Below are positions 57,509 through 64,000 of a stretch of DNA of 64,000 nt, in pieces; position 1 is the stretch's first letter, and each line of letters starts with the position of its first letter. The DNA is from Gordonibacter sp. 28C (GTDB lineage Bacteria > Actinomycetota > Coriobacteriia > Coriobacteriales > Eggerthellaceae): the NCBI RefSeq assembly GCF_003339845.1, contig NZ_PPTR01000005.1, forward strand, positions 124,001-188,000, read 5' to 3'. The notes under the pieces were generated by a model that searched no databases, had not been told where the DNA came from, and worked only from the letters and a program-made list of their open reading frames with translations. Position numbers and translations under genes: made by a program.

Positions 57509-57514
57509 TACAAT
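57509..57514 (+). promoter_or_regulatory. -10 box upstream of the FKBP/SlyD-like gene
   Basis: TACAAT lies about 70 bases before the start; a -35 is not clear. A short ATG-initiated frame at 57513 overlaps it and is out of frame with the gene; I regard it as non-coding. Confidence 0.45.
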
Positions 57515-57580
57515 GGCATTTGAGCGGGAAAGCGATCAGCCATTGCGTATGACGGCGGATCGTTGGGGAAAGGGGAGATC

Positions 57581-58084
57581 GTGGTTGACATCGGACAAAA
57601 GGTTCGCCTTCGCTTTGCGGGCACGCTCGATGACGGAACCGAGTTCGACAGCAGCGTGCGGCGCGGCGAGCCGTTCGAACTCGTCGTGGGTTCGAAAACG
57701 ATGTTGCCTGGGTTCGAGAAAGCCGTGAGCGAAATGGAAGTCGGCGACAAGCGCGTCGTGCGCATCCCGGCCGACGAGGCGTATGGCGCGTACGACGAAG
57801 CTCTGATCCAAACCGTATCCATCGACTCCCTGCCTGGTGCCGAACGGCTGTATGCGGGCGACATTGTCGCACTATCCAGTCCAGCCGGACCGCTGACTGT
57901 TAAGGTCGTCGAAGCGAACGAGGGATCGTTGACCCTCGATTTCAACCATAAGCTTGCCGGCAACGATCTGACTTTCTTTATCGAGCTTGTATGCATCGTG
58001 CATGAGTCGGCAGTCGAGCATGAAAAGCATCCGACAGGATGTGCATGCGGCTGCGATCGGCTGAAGCAATCGCTTGCTTCGTGA
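57581..58084 (+). CDS. FKBP-type peptidyl-prolyl isomerase, SlyD-like
   Basis: A 167-aa protein: FKBP half domains around an insert-in-flap segment as in SlyD. VRLRFAGTLDDGTEFDSS, GSKTMLPGFEKAV and VRIPADEAYGAYDEALI are diagnostic; the C-terminus HESAVEHEKHPTGCACGCD is His/Cys-rich and could bind metal. SlyD acts as folding helper and nickel chaperone. GTG 57581 follows AAAGGGGA; TTG 57563 is an alternative. It may help fold or metallate the molybdoenzyme encoded downstream, but that is inference from neighbourhood only. Confidence 0.85.
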   Translation: MVDIGQKVRLRFAGTLDDGTEFDSSVRRGEPFELVVGSKTMLPGFEKAVSEMEVGDKRVVRIPADEAYGAYDEALIQTVSIDSLPGAERLYAGDIVALSSPAGPLTVKVVEANEGSLTLDFNHKLAGNDLTFFIELVCIVHESAVEHEKHPTGCACGCDRLKQSLAS

Positions 58085-58130
58085 GATGGAGAGGTGGCGC
58101 GAAAGAAGGCGACGGGGAGAGCAGGCTTGT

Positions 58131-58424
58131 ATGGACGAAGCAGGAAAGCCCAGGGTATTTGCACGTAAGCGCGTGATCGGAGAGGTTTCCGTTCGCGACA
58201 TGGACCATGAGCGCTCTTTGCTGATCGGAATTGATGATCGCGCATACCGCGAAGTCGAGACTAACATCTGGGCTGCGGGTGAGGTGCCGGACGTGTTGTA
58301 TCTGGGAACGGGAAGGCACGGAGGGGGTATCGTGCTCAGACCGTTGTATGTGCTGGCCGATGGCACGTGGCTCAACGTGTCGACTGGTCGCACCGCGCCA
58401 TTCGACACGTTGCCTGCTGTTTGA
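58131..58424 (+). CDS. Unknown 97-aa protein
   Basis: A small soluble protein, KPRVFARKRVIGEVSVRD... with a mostly beta-like pattern, DDRAYREVETNIWAAGEVPD and a C-terminal LADGTWLNVSTGRTAPF. No family recognised. It lies 46 bases after the SlyD-like gene and 64 bases before the kinase, all in one direction. ATG 58131 is about 10 bases after GGGGAGAG. Confidence 0.5.
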   Translation: MDEAGKPRVFARKRVIGEVSVRDMDHERSLLIGIDDRAYREVETNIWAAGEVPDVLYLGTGRHGGGIVLRPLYVLADGTWLNVSTGRTAPFDTLPAV

Positions 58425-58488
58425 CCAGCAGTTGGCGAGGGTGTGCGTTCTTCGCCAGCTGGTTCTTTCTGAAGGGATCGGTAACGCG

Positions 58489-59703
58489 ATGGAAGACAAT
58501 CGACACGATGCGGAACCGCCTTCGCTCCATACCTGCGAAGGCATCGATCTTCGCAGATGGCGTTTTCGCTGCGAGGGTCTGGCGCGCATCTGCGAAGCAA
58601 CTGCTTGGTCTGTCGAGCCCGACCTCGTCTACCAGCGCATGACCGATGTCGTGGCCGAAGTCCTGCACTGCAGCCAGACGCACCTGCACCTCATAACGGT
58701 GGACGGAGACCAGTTCATCAAGCTCGCCTATCATACCTCCGAACAACAACAGGCATTCCATGAAAGCGTGCTGTTGTCAACGACGGGGCGTACGCAATGG
58801 ATGATGAGGACACACAAACCTATTGTCATGGATTACGAGCACCCCAACTGCGAGGATGAAATTCCGCCCGAGGCGTACGAGAGCGGCCTCAAAAGTGCCG
58901 TAAGCATTCCTCTTCTGGCAGGTGACGAGTTGGTGGGTATGTGCTCGATTGTATACGAAACAGCGGTCGAGTGGAGCGAGGACGGACTTGCCTTCCTGTT
59001 GCAGATCGGCCGTGTGCTGGGCGTAGCCATCCAACGGATTCAGATTACGAAAAAAGCCAGCGAATTGCAGATTCTGGACGAGCGAAAACGCCTTAGCTCG
59101 GAGATTCACGACAACATATCGCAGCTCGTCGGTTCGCTTTCCCTGAGTGTCGCCGCAGTTCTTGCATCCTACGAGGCGGACGACGACGATGCGGTGCGAG
59201 CCGATCTTGAGCGGTTGGAGACGATGAGCGGAAAGGTCATGCGAATCCTGCGCGACGAGATGCTGTCGCTGCGCATCCCCCTCGAGCACACAGATGGGTT
59301 CATCACGGGCATCGAGGACTGTCTAGCCCATTTTGAGTCCAGCTGGGGTATTCCTGTTGACTTCCACCGGAGAACATTGAGCAAATCGCTCGTCGTGTCC
59401 CTGCAGACGTCGCTGCAGTTGACGCGTATTCTTAACGAGTGCCTCTCGAACACGCTCAAGCATGCCGATGCATCGCATATCGTCGTAACGGTGGAGGAAA
59501 GCAACCGCTGTCTCACTATGACGATGGAGGACGACGGGCACGGCTTCGATCCAAACACCGTGCCGCCAGAGCGACTCGGCCTCAAGATCATGCACGAACG
59601 AGCCGCCGTGGTGGGCGGCAAGCTTACCATTATTTCGGATGCGAGCGGCACGACCGTCTGCATCGACATTCCGAAGAACAGGTTGGACGGCATGAGAGGA
59701 TAA
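58489..59703 (+). CDS. NarL-type sensor histidine kinase with GAF domain, cytoplasmic
   Basis: A 404-aa kinase without transmembrane helices. Residues about 30-185 form a GAF-like sensor (THLHLITVDGDQFIKLAYHT, SAVSIPLLAGDELVGMCSIV), then a HisKA_3 domain with His207 (SSEIHDNISQLVGSL) and an HATPase domain (ILNECLSNTLKHADA, EDDGHGFDP, GLKIMHERA). A soluble GAF sensor suits an intracellular small-molecule or redox signal. GAAGGGA precedes the ATG by 11 bases. It is followed after 5 bases by its response regulator, and then by the molybdoenzyme operon, the presumed target. Confidence 0.88.
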   Translation: MEDNRHDAEPPSLHTCEGIDLRRWRFRCEGLARICEATAWSVEPDLVYQRMTDVVAEVLHCSQTHLHLITVDGDQFIKLAYHTSEQQQAFHESVLLSTTGRTQWMMRTHKPIVMDYEHPNCEDEIPPEAYESGLKSAVSIPLLAGDELVGMCSIVYETAVEWSEDGLAFLLQIGRVLGVAIQRIQITKKASELQILDERKRLSSEIHDNISQLVGSLSLSVAAVLASYEADDDDAVRADLERLETMSGKVMRILRDEMLSLRIPLEHTDGFITGIEDCLAHFESSWGIPVDFHRRTLSKSLVVSLQTSLQLTRILNECLSNTLKHADASHIVVTVEESNRCLTMTMEDDGHGFDPNTVPPERLGLKIMHERAAVVGGKLTIISDASGTTVCIDIPKNRLDGMRG

Positions 59704-59708
59704 GGTGC

Positions 59709-60404
59709 ATGGACAAAACCGGAACTGCGGCTCACGAAAAACCCGCACGGGTGCTTCTTGTGGACGACCAGGTGCTCTACCGAGAGGGCCTGTGCGAGCT
59801 GATGCACCGTTGGCCGGAGTTCGACGTGGTGGGCGAAGCTTCAAATGGCAAAGAAGCCGTGGAGTTTTGCCGCCGGATCGCCCCCGATCTCGTGCTCATG
59901 GACGTCCAGATGCCCATCATGGACGGTGTCGAGGCGACGGGCATCATCTGCGGTGCTCATCCCGGGATCGCTATCGTCATGCTCACGGTAACTGACGATG
60001 ACGAGCATCTATTCAGAGCTCTCTACAACGGCGCACGCGGCTATATTTTGAAAGACATGCCTTCGCGCCAGCTTCGCAACCGCCTGCAAGGCGTCATACG
60101 CGGGGGAGGGGTTCTTTCCGATGCGGTCACAGCGCGGGTGCTCCGGGAATTTGGGCTGAGCCGTGCGCAACGCTATTCCGCCACGCAAGACGGAGAACAA
60201 GGCACCTTTGCGCAGCTTTCCGACCGCGAGGTTCAAATACTCCGCCTCGTGGCAAAAGGGCTTTCGAACGAGGAGATCGGCGCGCAGCTGTACCTGAGCG
60301 CCGGCACGGTGAAAAAGCAACTGAGCGCCCTCATGCAGAAGCTCTATCTGTCCAATCGTGTCCAGGTCGCCGTGTACGCGATTCGTGCTGGCCTCGTCGA
60401 TTGA
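59709..60404 (+). CDS. NarL/FixJ-family response regulator (LuxR-type HTH)
   Basis: A 231-aa regulator: receiver domain with phosphoacceptor Asp65 (VLMDVQMPIMDG) and Lys in YILKDMPSR, then a LuxR helix-turn-helix (LSDREVQILRLVAKGLSNEEI, LSAGTVKKQLSALMQKL). It is encoded just after its kinase. Palindromic sites in the 200-base gap before the molybdoenzyme gene are plausible binding sites. Confidence 0.93.
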   Translation: MDKTGTAAHEKPARVLLVDDQVLYREGLCELMHRWPEFDVVGEASNGKEAVEFCRRIAPDLVLMDVQMPIMDGVEATGIICGAHPGIAIVMLTVTDDDEHLFRALYNGARGYILKDMPSRQLRNRLQGVIRGGGVLSDAVTARVLREFGLSRAQRYSATQDGEQGTFAQLSDREVQILRLVAKGLSNEEIGAQLYLSAGTVKKQLSALMQKLYLSNRVQVAVYAIRAGLVD

Positions 60405-60420
60405 CCGCACCTTCTTGCAT

Positions 60421-60500
60421 GGGGCCGATCGGCCCCAAAGGGAGCCGATCGGGGCAAGCACCCTTTCATTTCCTTTCGGATCCGACCTGAACGGTACCGT
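60421..60500. promoter_or_regulatory. Palindromic sites upstream of the transhydroxylase-like operon
   Basis: A perfect 16-bp palindrome GGGGCCGATCGGCCCC is at 60421-60436; a related GCCGATCGGGGC is at 60444-60455; ACGGTACCGT, a 10-bp palindrome, is at 60491-60500. They lie 45-125 bases upstream of the -10 box, a normal distance for activator sites of NarL-type regulators. The first could instead terminate the regulator transcript, though no T-run follows. Confidence 0.5.
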
Positions 60501-60509
60501 CCGTTTAGG

Positions 60510-60550
60510 GCCGGCGGAGGATTACCGCCGGCGAGCGGCCTTCTTACAAT
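60510..60550 (+). promoter_or_regulatory. Promoter of the transhydroxylase-like operon
   Basis: TTACCG (60522-60527), 17 bases, TACAAT (60545-60550). The -35 lies inside an inverted repeat GCCGGCGG-N7-CCGCCGGC (60510-60532), suggesting that a protein bound there would compete with or recruit polymerase. Confidence 0.6.
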
Positions 60551-60608
60551 GTCAATCACGCGAACCTCTAAGAGGGGGTCGAGATTCCTGTTGTGGGAAG
60601 GAGAACAG

Positions 60609-63368
60609 ATGAAGGAAGAGAAGAGCGGCACGGCCGTCGGCGCATGTGGGGAGCCGGAGACGACCACGTTGCAGAGCATCGCCTGCGGCGGCACGGGAGG
60701 CGATCTGACCGCAGTTGACGCCAAGGACGGCAAGATTGTCCGCATCCGTCCGATCAACTACCTGGACACCTACACCGAGGAGGAGCTCGAGCCCTCGATG
60801 TGGAAGATCAAGGTGAGGGACGAGGTGTTCACACCCGGCTACAAGTCGGCTCCAAACTACTTCGCATTGGCCTATAAAAACCGCGTGTACTCGAAGAACC
60901 GCGTACGCTATCCTTTGAAGCGCGTGGACTGGGAGCCGGGCGGTGACCCCGCCAAGATCAACGCCGCCAACCGCGGCAAGTCGAAGTTCGAGCGCATCAC
61001 CTGGGACGAGGCCCTTGACATCATGGAATCCGAGGTCAAGCGCATCGTCGAGAAGTACGGTCCCTACTCGGTGCTCACCATCGGCGAGGACGGCCACCGC
61101 GAGTCGAAGAACCTTCATGCTGGCGGCGGCATGCACTCGACGTTCATGAGCAAGCTGGGCGGCTACACGCGAGAGGTGCGCACCCCCGATTCAGTCGAAG
61201 GCTGGTATTGGGGCGCCAAGCACTTCTGGGGATCGGGCTGCAACAAGGGGCTCGGCATGCCGGCCCCTCCGCAGACCGGCTACAACCCGTGGCACGTCCT
61301 GAGGGACATCTCCGAGAACTCCGAGCTCATCGCGTTCGCCGCAGGAGACTGGGAGCTCACGCAGAACTACGCCAGCCAGATGTGGTCGCGCCTGCTCAAG
61401 TTCTGGGAAAAGGTGGGCAAGGAGTTCGTGATCATCGATCCGTTCTGCAACTACACGGCGGTCTGCCACGATACCATGAAGTGGATCCCCATCCTGCCGA
61501 ACACCGACGCGGCGCTCGACTTCGCCGTTATGTACGTGTGGATCACCGAGGGCCTGTACGACAAGGAGTACGTCGACACGCACTCCGTCGGGTTCGACAA
61601 GGTCAAGGCCTACGTCCTTGGCGAGGACGAAGAGGGCATCGCCAAGACGCCCGCCTGGGCTGCCGAGCGTTGCGGCATCCCTGAATGGACCATCAAAGCG
61701 TACGCGCGCAATCGCGCGAAGAAGGTCACAGCTTCGGTTCACTTCAGCTCCGGCGCCATCAAGGGTCCTTACTCCCACGAGCCCGGCCGCACCCATGCCT
61801 ACCTGTTGGGCATGCAGGGTTTCGGCAAGCCCGGCGTGCAGCAGGCGTTCATGAACGCGTCGCTTATCGGCAAGGAGACCATCGCCCGCTCGACATCGGC
61901 GCCCTTCTCGTCCATCAACCAGTGCCGCATGTTCTACCCTAGCGAGCAGAAGATCCCGCGCACCCTCATCGCCGACGCTCTGAAGAACGGCCATACGGAA
62001 TGGTGGGGCTCTCCCGCCATCGTGTACGTCGAGACTGCCGAGCAGTTCCAGATGAACAGCTACCCGACGACACCGGAAACCTACGCTGCGGCGCTCGGCA
62101 CCGTGTCGCCCGAGCTGGCGCGCTCCCAGGGCAAGTCCCTCGAGGAGCTGCAAGCGGCTCTCGACGAGAAGCTCCAGAACATGCCCAAGTTCGACAAGAT
62201 CCACATGCTGTGGTCCGAGAAGCCCTGCAATATGAACTGCTGGGACGGCGGCTTCAACTACCAGGACGCCATCCGCACCGACGAGGTCGAGTTCTTCGTG
62301 ACCAACCATCAATGGCTTGAGAACGACTCGCTGTTCGCCGATCTGGTGCTGCCCGTTACGACCTGCGTCGAAGACAACGACGCCATGGGTGGCTCGATGG
62401 TGGTCTCGGTGCGCCACGACTCCCTCACGCCTCCGGCTTGCGAGCGCGTCGGCGAATCGAAGTCCGACTTCGAAATCGCCTGCGAGCTTGGCGAGCGCTT
62501 CGGCGTTCGCGAGCAGATCGACATGGGCATGACCCAGGACGAGTGGATCAAGTACGGCTTCGAGCAGTCACGCCTCGGCGAAGAGATCACCTGGGAAGAG
62601 CTCAACGAAAAGCGGTTCTACATTCCGAAGCAGGACCCCGACCAAGATCAGGTGCTGCCCGGTATGCGCGGCTTCTACGAGGACCCGGAGAACTGGCCGC
62701 TCGACACACCGTCCGGCAAGCTCGAGTTCTGGTCCGAGGCCCTGGCCGAGAACTTCCCCGACGACATGGAGCGCCAGCCCATGGCGAAGTGGGTCGTCGG
62801 CGGCTCCAAGGAGGACGGCTGGTCCCATGACGAGACCCTATGGGGCGAGCGCTGCCACGACTACCCGCTGCTACTAGTGGCGAACCCCGCCCGCTTCCGC
62901 GTGCACGTGCAGGGCGACGATATCAAGTGGTTCCGCGAGATCGAGACCGTGAAGGTAAAGGGCAAGGACGGCTACGACTACGAGCCTATATGGATCAACC
63001 CCGCCGACGCAGCTGCCCGCAGCATCGAGGCCGGCGACATCGTGAAGATCTACAACGAACGCGGCACTATCCTCACGGCCGCCTACCTCACCGAGCGCGT
63101 CATTCCGGGAGCGGTCATGATCCACAAGGGGTCGCGCGTCGATCCCATCGCCCCGCACTTGGATCGCGGCGGAGCGGCCAACCTTATCAGCCCGAACAAC
63201 CAGGTGTCCAAGCACTGCAAGGGCTTCGCGGTCTCGGGCTATCTGGTGGAAGCCGCCAAGGTCGAGGACGCCGAGATGGACCAGTGGAAGCAAGACTACC
63301 CCGACGCCTTCGCGCGCGACTACGATCCGGCGATCGGCATCAACTACAGCTCCTGGGTCGTGGAGTAG
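60609..63368 (+). CDS. Molybdopterin oxidoreductase, pyrogallol transhydroxylase/catechol dehydroxylase-like large subunit
   Basis: A 919-aa DMSO reductase-family protein. The N-terminus (SIACGGTGGDLTAVDAKDGK) lacks the CxxCxxxC cluster motif of most relatives, and there is no Tat signal, as in the large subunit of Pelobacter pyrogallol-phloroglucinol transhydroxylase. Further likeness: YPLKRVDWEPGGD, ERITWDEALDI, TPDSVEGWYWGAKHFWG. In that alignment Ser195 with Asp194 falls at the molybdenum-ligand position and His163 near the active-site His. The C-terminal cofactor-binding domain is intact. ATG 60609 follows GGAAGGAG. The actual substrate is unknown; reductive dehydroxylation of a catechol or pyrogallol group is as likely as hydroxyl transfer. 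Confidence 0.85.
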   Translation: MKEEKSGTAVGACGEPETTTLQSIACGGTGGDLTAVDAKDGKIVRIRPINYLDTYTEEELEPSMWKIKVRDEVFTPGYKSAPNYFALAYKNRVYSKNRVRYPLKRVDWEPGGDPAKINAANRGKSKFERITWDEALDIMESEVKRIVEKYGPYSVLTIGEDGHRESKNLHAGGGMHSTFMSKLGGYTREVRTPDSVEGWYWGAKHFWGSGCNKGLGMPAPPQTGYNPWHVLRDISENSELIAFAAGDWELTQNYASQMWSRLLKFWEKVGKEFVIIDPFCNYTAVCHDTMKWIPILPNTDAALDFAVMYVWITEGLYDKEYVDTHSVGFDKVKAYVLGEDEEGIAKTPAWAAERCGIPEWTIKAYARNRAKKVTASVHFSSGAIKGPYSHEPGRTHAYLLGMQGFGKPGVQQAFMNASLIGKETIARSTSAPFSSINQCRMFYPSEQKIPRTLIADALKNGHTEWWGSPAIVYVETAEQFQMNSYPTTPETYAAALGTVSPELARSQGKSLEELQAALDEKLQNMPKFDKIHMLWSEKPCNMNCWDGGFNYQDAIRTDEVEFFVTNHQWLENDSLFADLVLPVTTCVEDNDAMGGSMVVSVRHDSLTPPACERVGESKSDFEIACELGERFGVREQIDMGMTQDEWIKYGFEQSRLGEEITWEELNEKRFYIPKQDPDQDQVLPGMRGFYEDPENWPLDTPSGKLEFWSEALAENFPDDMERQPMAKWVVGGSKEDGWSHDETLWGERCHDYPLLLVANPARFRVHVQGDDIKWFREIETVKVKGKDGYDYEPIWINPADAAARSIEAGDIVKIYNERGTILTAAYLTERVIPGAVMIHKGSRVDPIAPHLDRGGAANLISPNNQVSKHCKGFAVSGYLVEAAKVEDAEMDQWKQDYPDAFARDYDPAIGINYSSWVVE

Positions 63369-63383
63369 AAAGGGAGACTCATC

Positions 63384-64000
63384 ATGAAGGCTTTTCTCAT
63401 CGATTTGGATAAATGCGTGGGCTGCCACGACTGCCAGATAGGCTGCAAGGACGAGCACGTGGGCAACGACTGGTCACCCTACGCGAAGCCGCAGCCCGAA
63501 GTGGGGCAGTTCTGGCTCAAGGTGAACCAGTACGAGCGCGGCGCACGCCCGCATGTGAAGGTCACCTACATGCCCGTCATGTGCAACCACTGCGAGAACG
63601 CGCCGTGTATGGACGCCGCCAAGGACGGTGCGGTGTACCGCCGCGAGGACGGCCTCGTGCTCATCGACCCGGCGAAGGCGAAAGGCCAGAAGGCCATCGT
63701 GGACGCTTGCCCGTACCACGCCGTTTACTGGAACGAAGAGCTGCAGATCCCGCAGAAGTGCACGGGTTGCGCGCATCTGCTCGACGGGGGGCATCCCATC
63801 AGCGTGCCTCGCTGCGTGGACAACTGCCATGTGGACGTTATCACGTTCGGGGAGGAAGCGGACCTCGACCTCGAGGGCACCGAGGTGCTGCACCCCGAGT
63901 GGGGTACGAAGCCGCGCGTGTTCTATCGCGGCCTGCCCAAGAAGTTCATCGCTGGTACGGTGTACGACCCCGAAACCAAGGAGGTCGTCATCGGCGCAAC
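63384..64000 (+). CDS. Ferredoxin-like small subunit of the transhydroxylase-like enzyme (3' truncated)
   Basis: At least 205 codons, running off the window. It starts MKAFLIDLDKCVGCHDCQIG, with four-cysteine groups CVGCHDCQIGC, CNHCENAPC, the lone DACPYHAVYWNEE and CTGCAHLL...CVDNC, enough for three [4Fe-4S] clusters. EDGLVLIDPAKAKGQKAI and EWGTKPRVFYRGL closely resemble the small subunit of pyrogallol-phloroglucinol transhydroxylase, and the visible end (AGTVYDPETKEVVIGA) begins the expected beta-sandwich C-terminal domain. AAAGGGAG precedes the ATG, 15 bases after the large subunit. Confidence 0.9.
   Translation, partial: MKAFLIDLDKCVGCHDCQIGCKDEHVGNDWSPYAKPQPEVGQFWLKVNQYERGARPHVKVTYMPVMCNHCENAPCMDAAKDGAVYRREDGLVLIDPAKAKGQKAIVDACPYHAVYWNEELQIPQKCTGCAHLLDGGHPISVPRCVDNCHVDVITFGEEADLDLEGTEVLHPEWGTKPRVFYRGLPKKFIAGTVYDPETKEVVIGA

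Noticed and set aside
57513-57728. ATG-initiated frame overlapping the SlyD-like gene
   Set aside because: Its ATG lies on the -10 box and most of its length is out of frame with the clear FKBP gene.

Overview
The window is GC-rich, densely coding DNA from an anaerobic actinobacterium, most likely a gut member of the Coriobacteriia (Eggerthellaceae, Eggerthella/Gordonibacter-like). The evidence is an actinobacterial-type integration host factor (mIHF) gene in front of gmk-rpoZ, a respiratory formate dehydrogenase operon, a DUF5692 membrane protein, and a cofactor-rich molybdoenzyme operon of the kind these bacteria use on plant phenols. The assignment rests on gene content and protein resemblance, not on a marker rRNA; none is present. 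No tRNA, rRNA, CRISPR array, prophage or complete insertion sequence was recognised.

Layout. 1-5551: formate dehydrogenase (3' end of the alpha subunit, FeS beta subunit, cytochrome b gamma subunit) with maturation genes fdhE and fdhD. 5742-8966: a LigB-like/AMMECR1 fusion, its radical SAM partner and a membrane protein. 9075-12235: PyrR-attenuated pyrR-pyrB-pyrC. 12236-16259: accessory stretch with a long inverted repeat, a nuclease-like protein, and a FadR-type regulator facing a DUF5692 membrane protein across shared operators. 16389-20497 (minus): sensor kinase/response regulator pair and a sortase-type surface protein. 20735-25536: a second PyrR attenuator and carA-carB. 25560-31241: mazEF, an ATPase, a guanidine-III riboswitch with a Gdx/SugE exporter, and several single genes. 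31384-33854: pyrK-pyrD-pyrF. 34072-36651: mIHF, gmk, rpoZ, thiI. 37138-41149: comEA-comEC-holA. 41436-47473: rpsT, lepA, two small membrane proteins, dusB, an M23-like protein, hemW. 47481-48136: higBA. 48341-54356: CIRCE-hrcA-dnaJ, rsmE-mtaB, a C39-like protein. 54493-57396: phoH-ybeY-dgkA-era. 57509-64000: FKBP/SlyD-like protein, an unknown 97-aa protein, a NarL-type two-component system, and a molybdopterin enzyme pair resembling pyrogallol-phloroglucinol transhydroxylase.

How the genes work together. De novo pyrimidine synthesis is split over three loci (pyrRBC, carAB, pyrKDF); the first two carry near-identical PyrR-binding leaders followed by terminators, so uridine nucleotides probably control both through PyrR. 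pyrE is not in the window. FdhD and FdhE would serve the formate dehydrogenase and perhaps the second molybdoenzyme at the right edge. That right-edge cluster is the best candidate for an unusual system: a Mo-bisMGD catalytic subunit lacking N-terminal FeS cysteines, a ferredoxin-like partner, and an adjacent cytoplasmic GAF sensor kinase with a LuxR-type regulator, which suggests an inducible dehydroxylase or transhydroxylase for aromatic substrates.

Several genes (higB, phoH, holA and a short upstream ORF before a methyltransferase) show a -10-like hexamer 6-7 nt before the ATG and no ribosome binding site, suggesting leaderless transcripts. Several intergenic gaps contain long, perfect inverted repeats without coding content.
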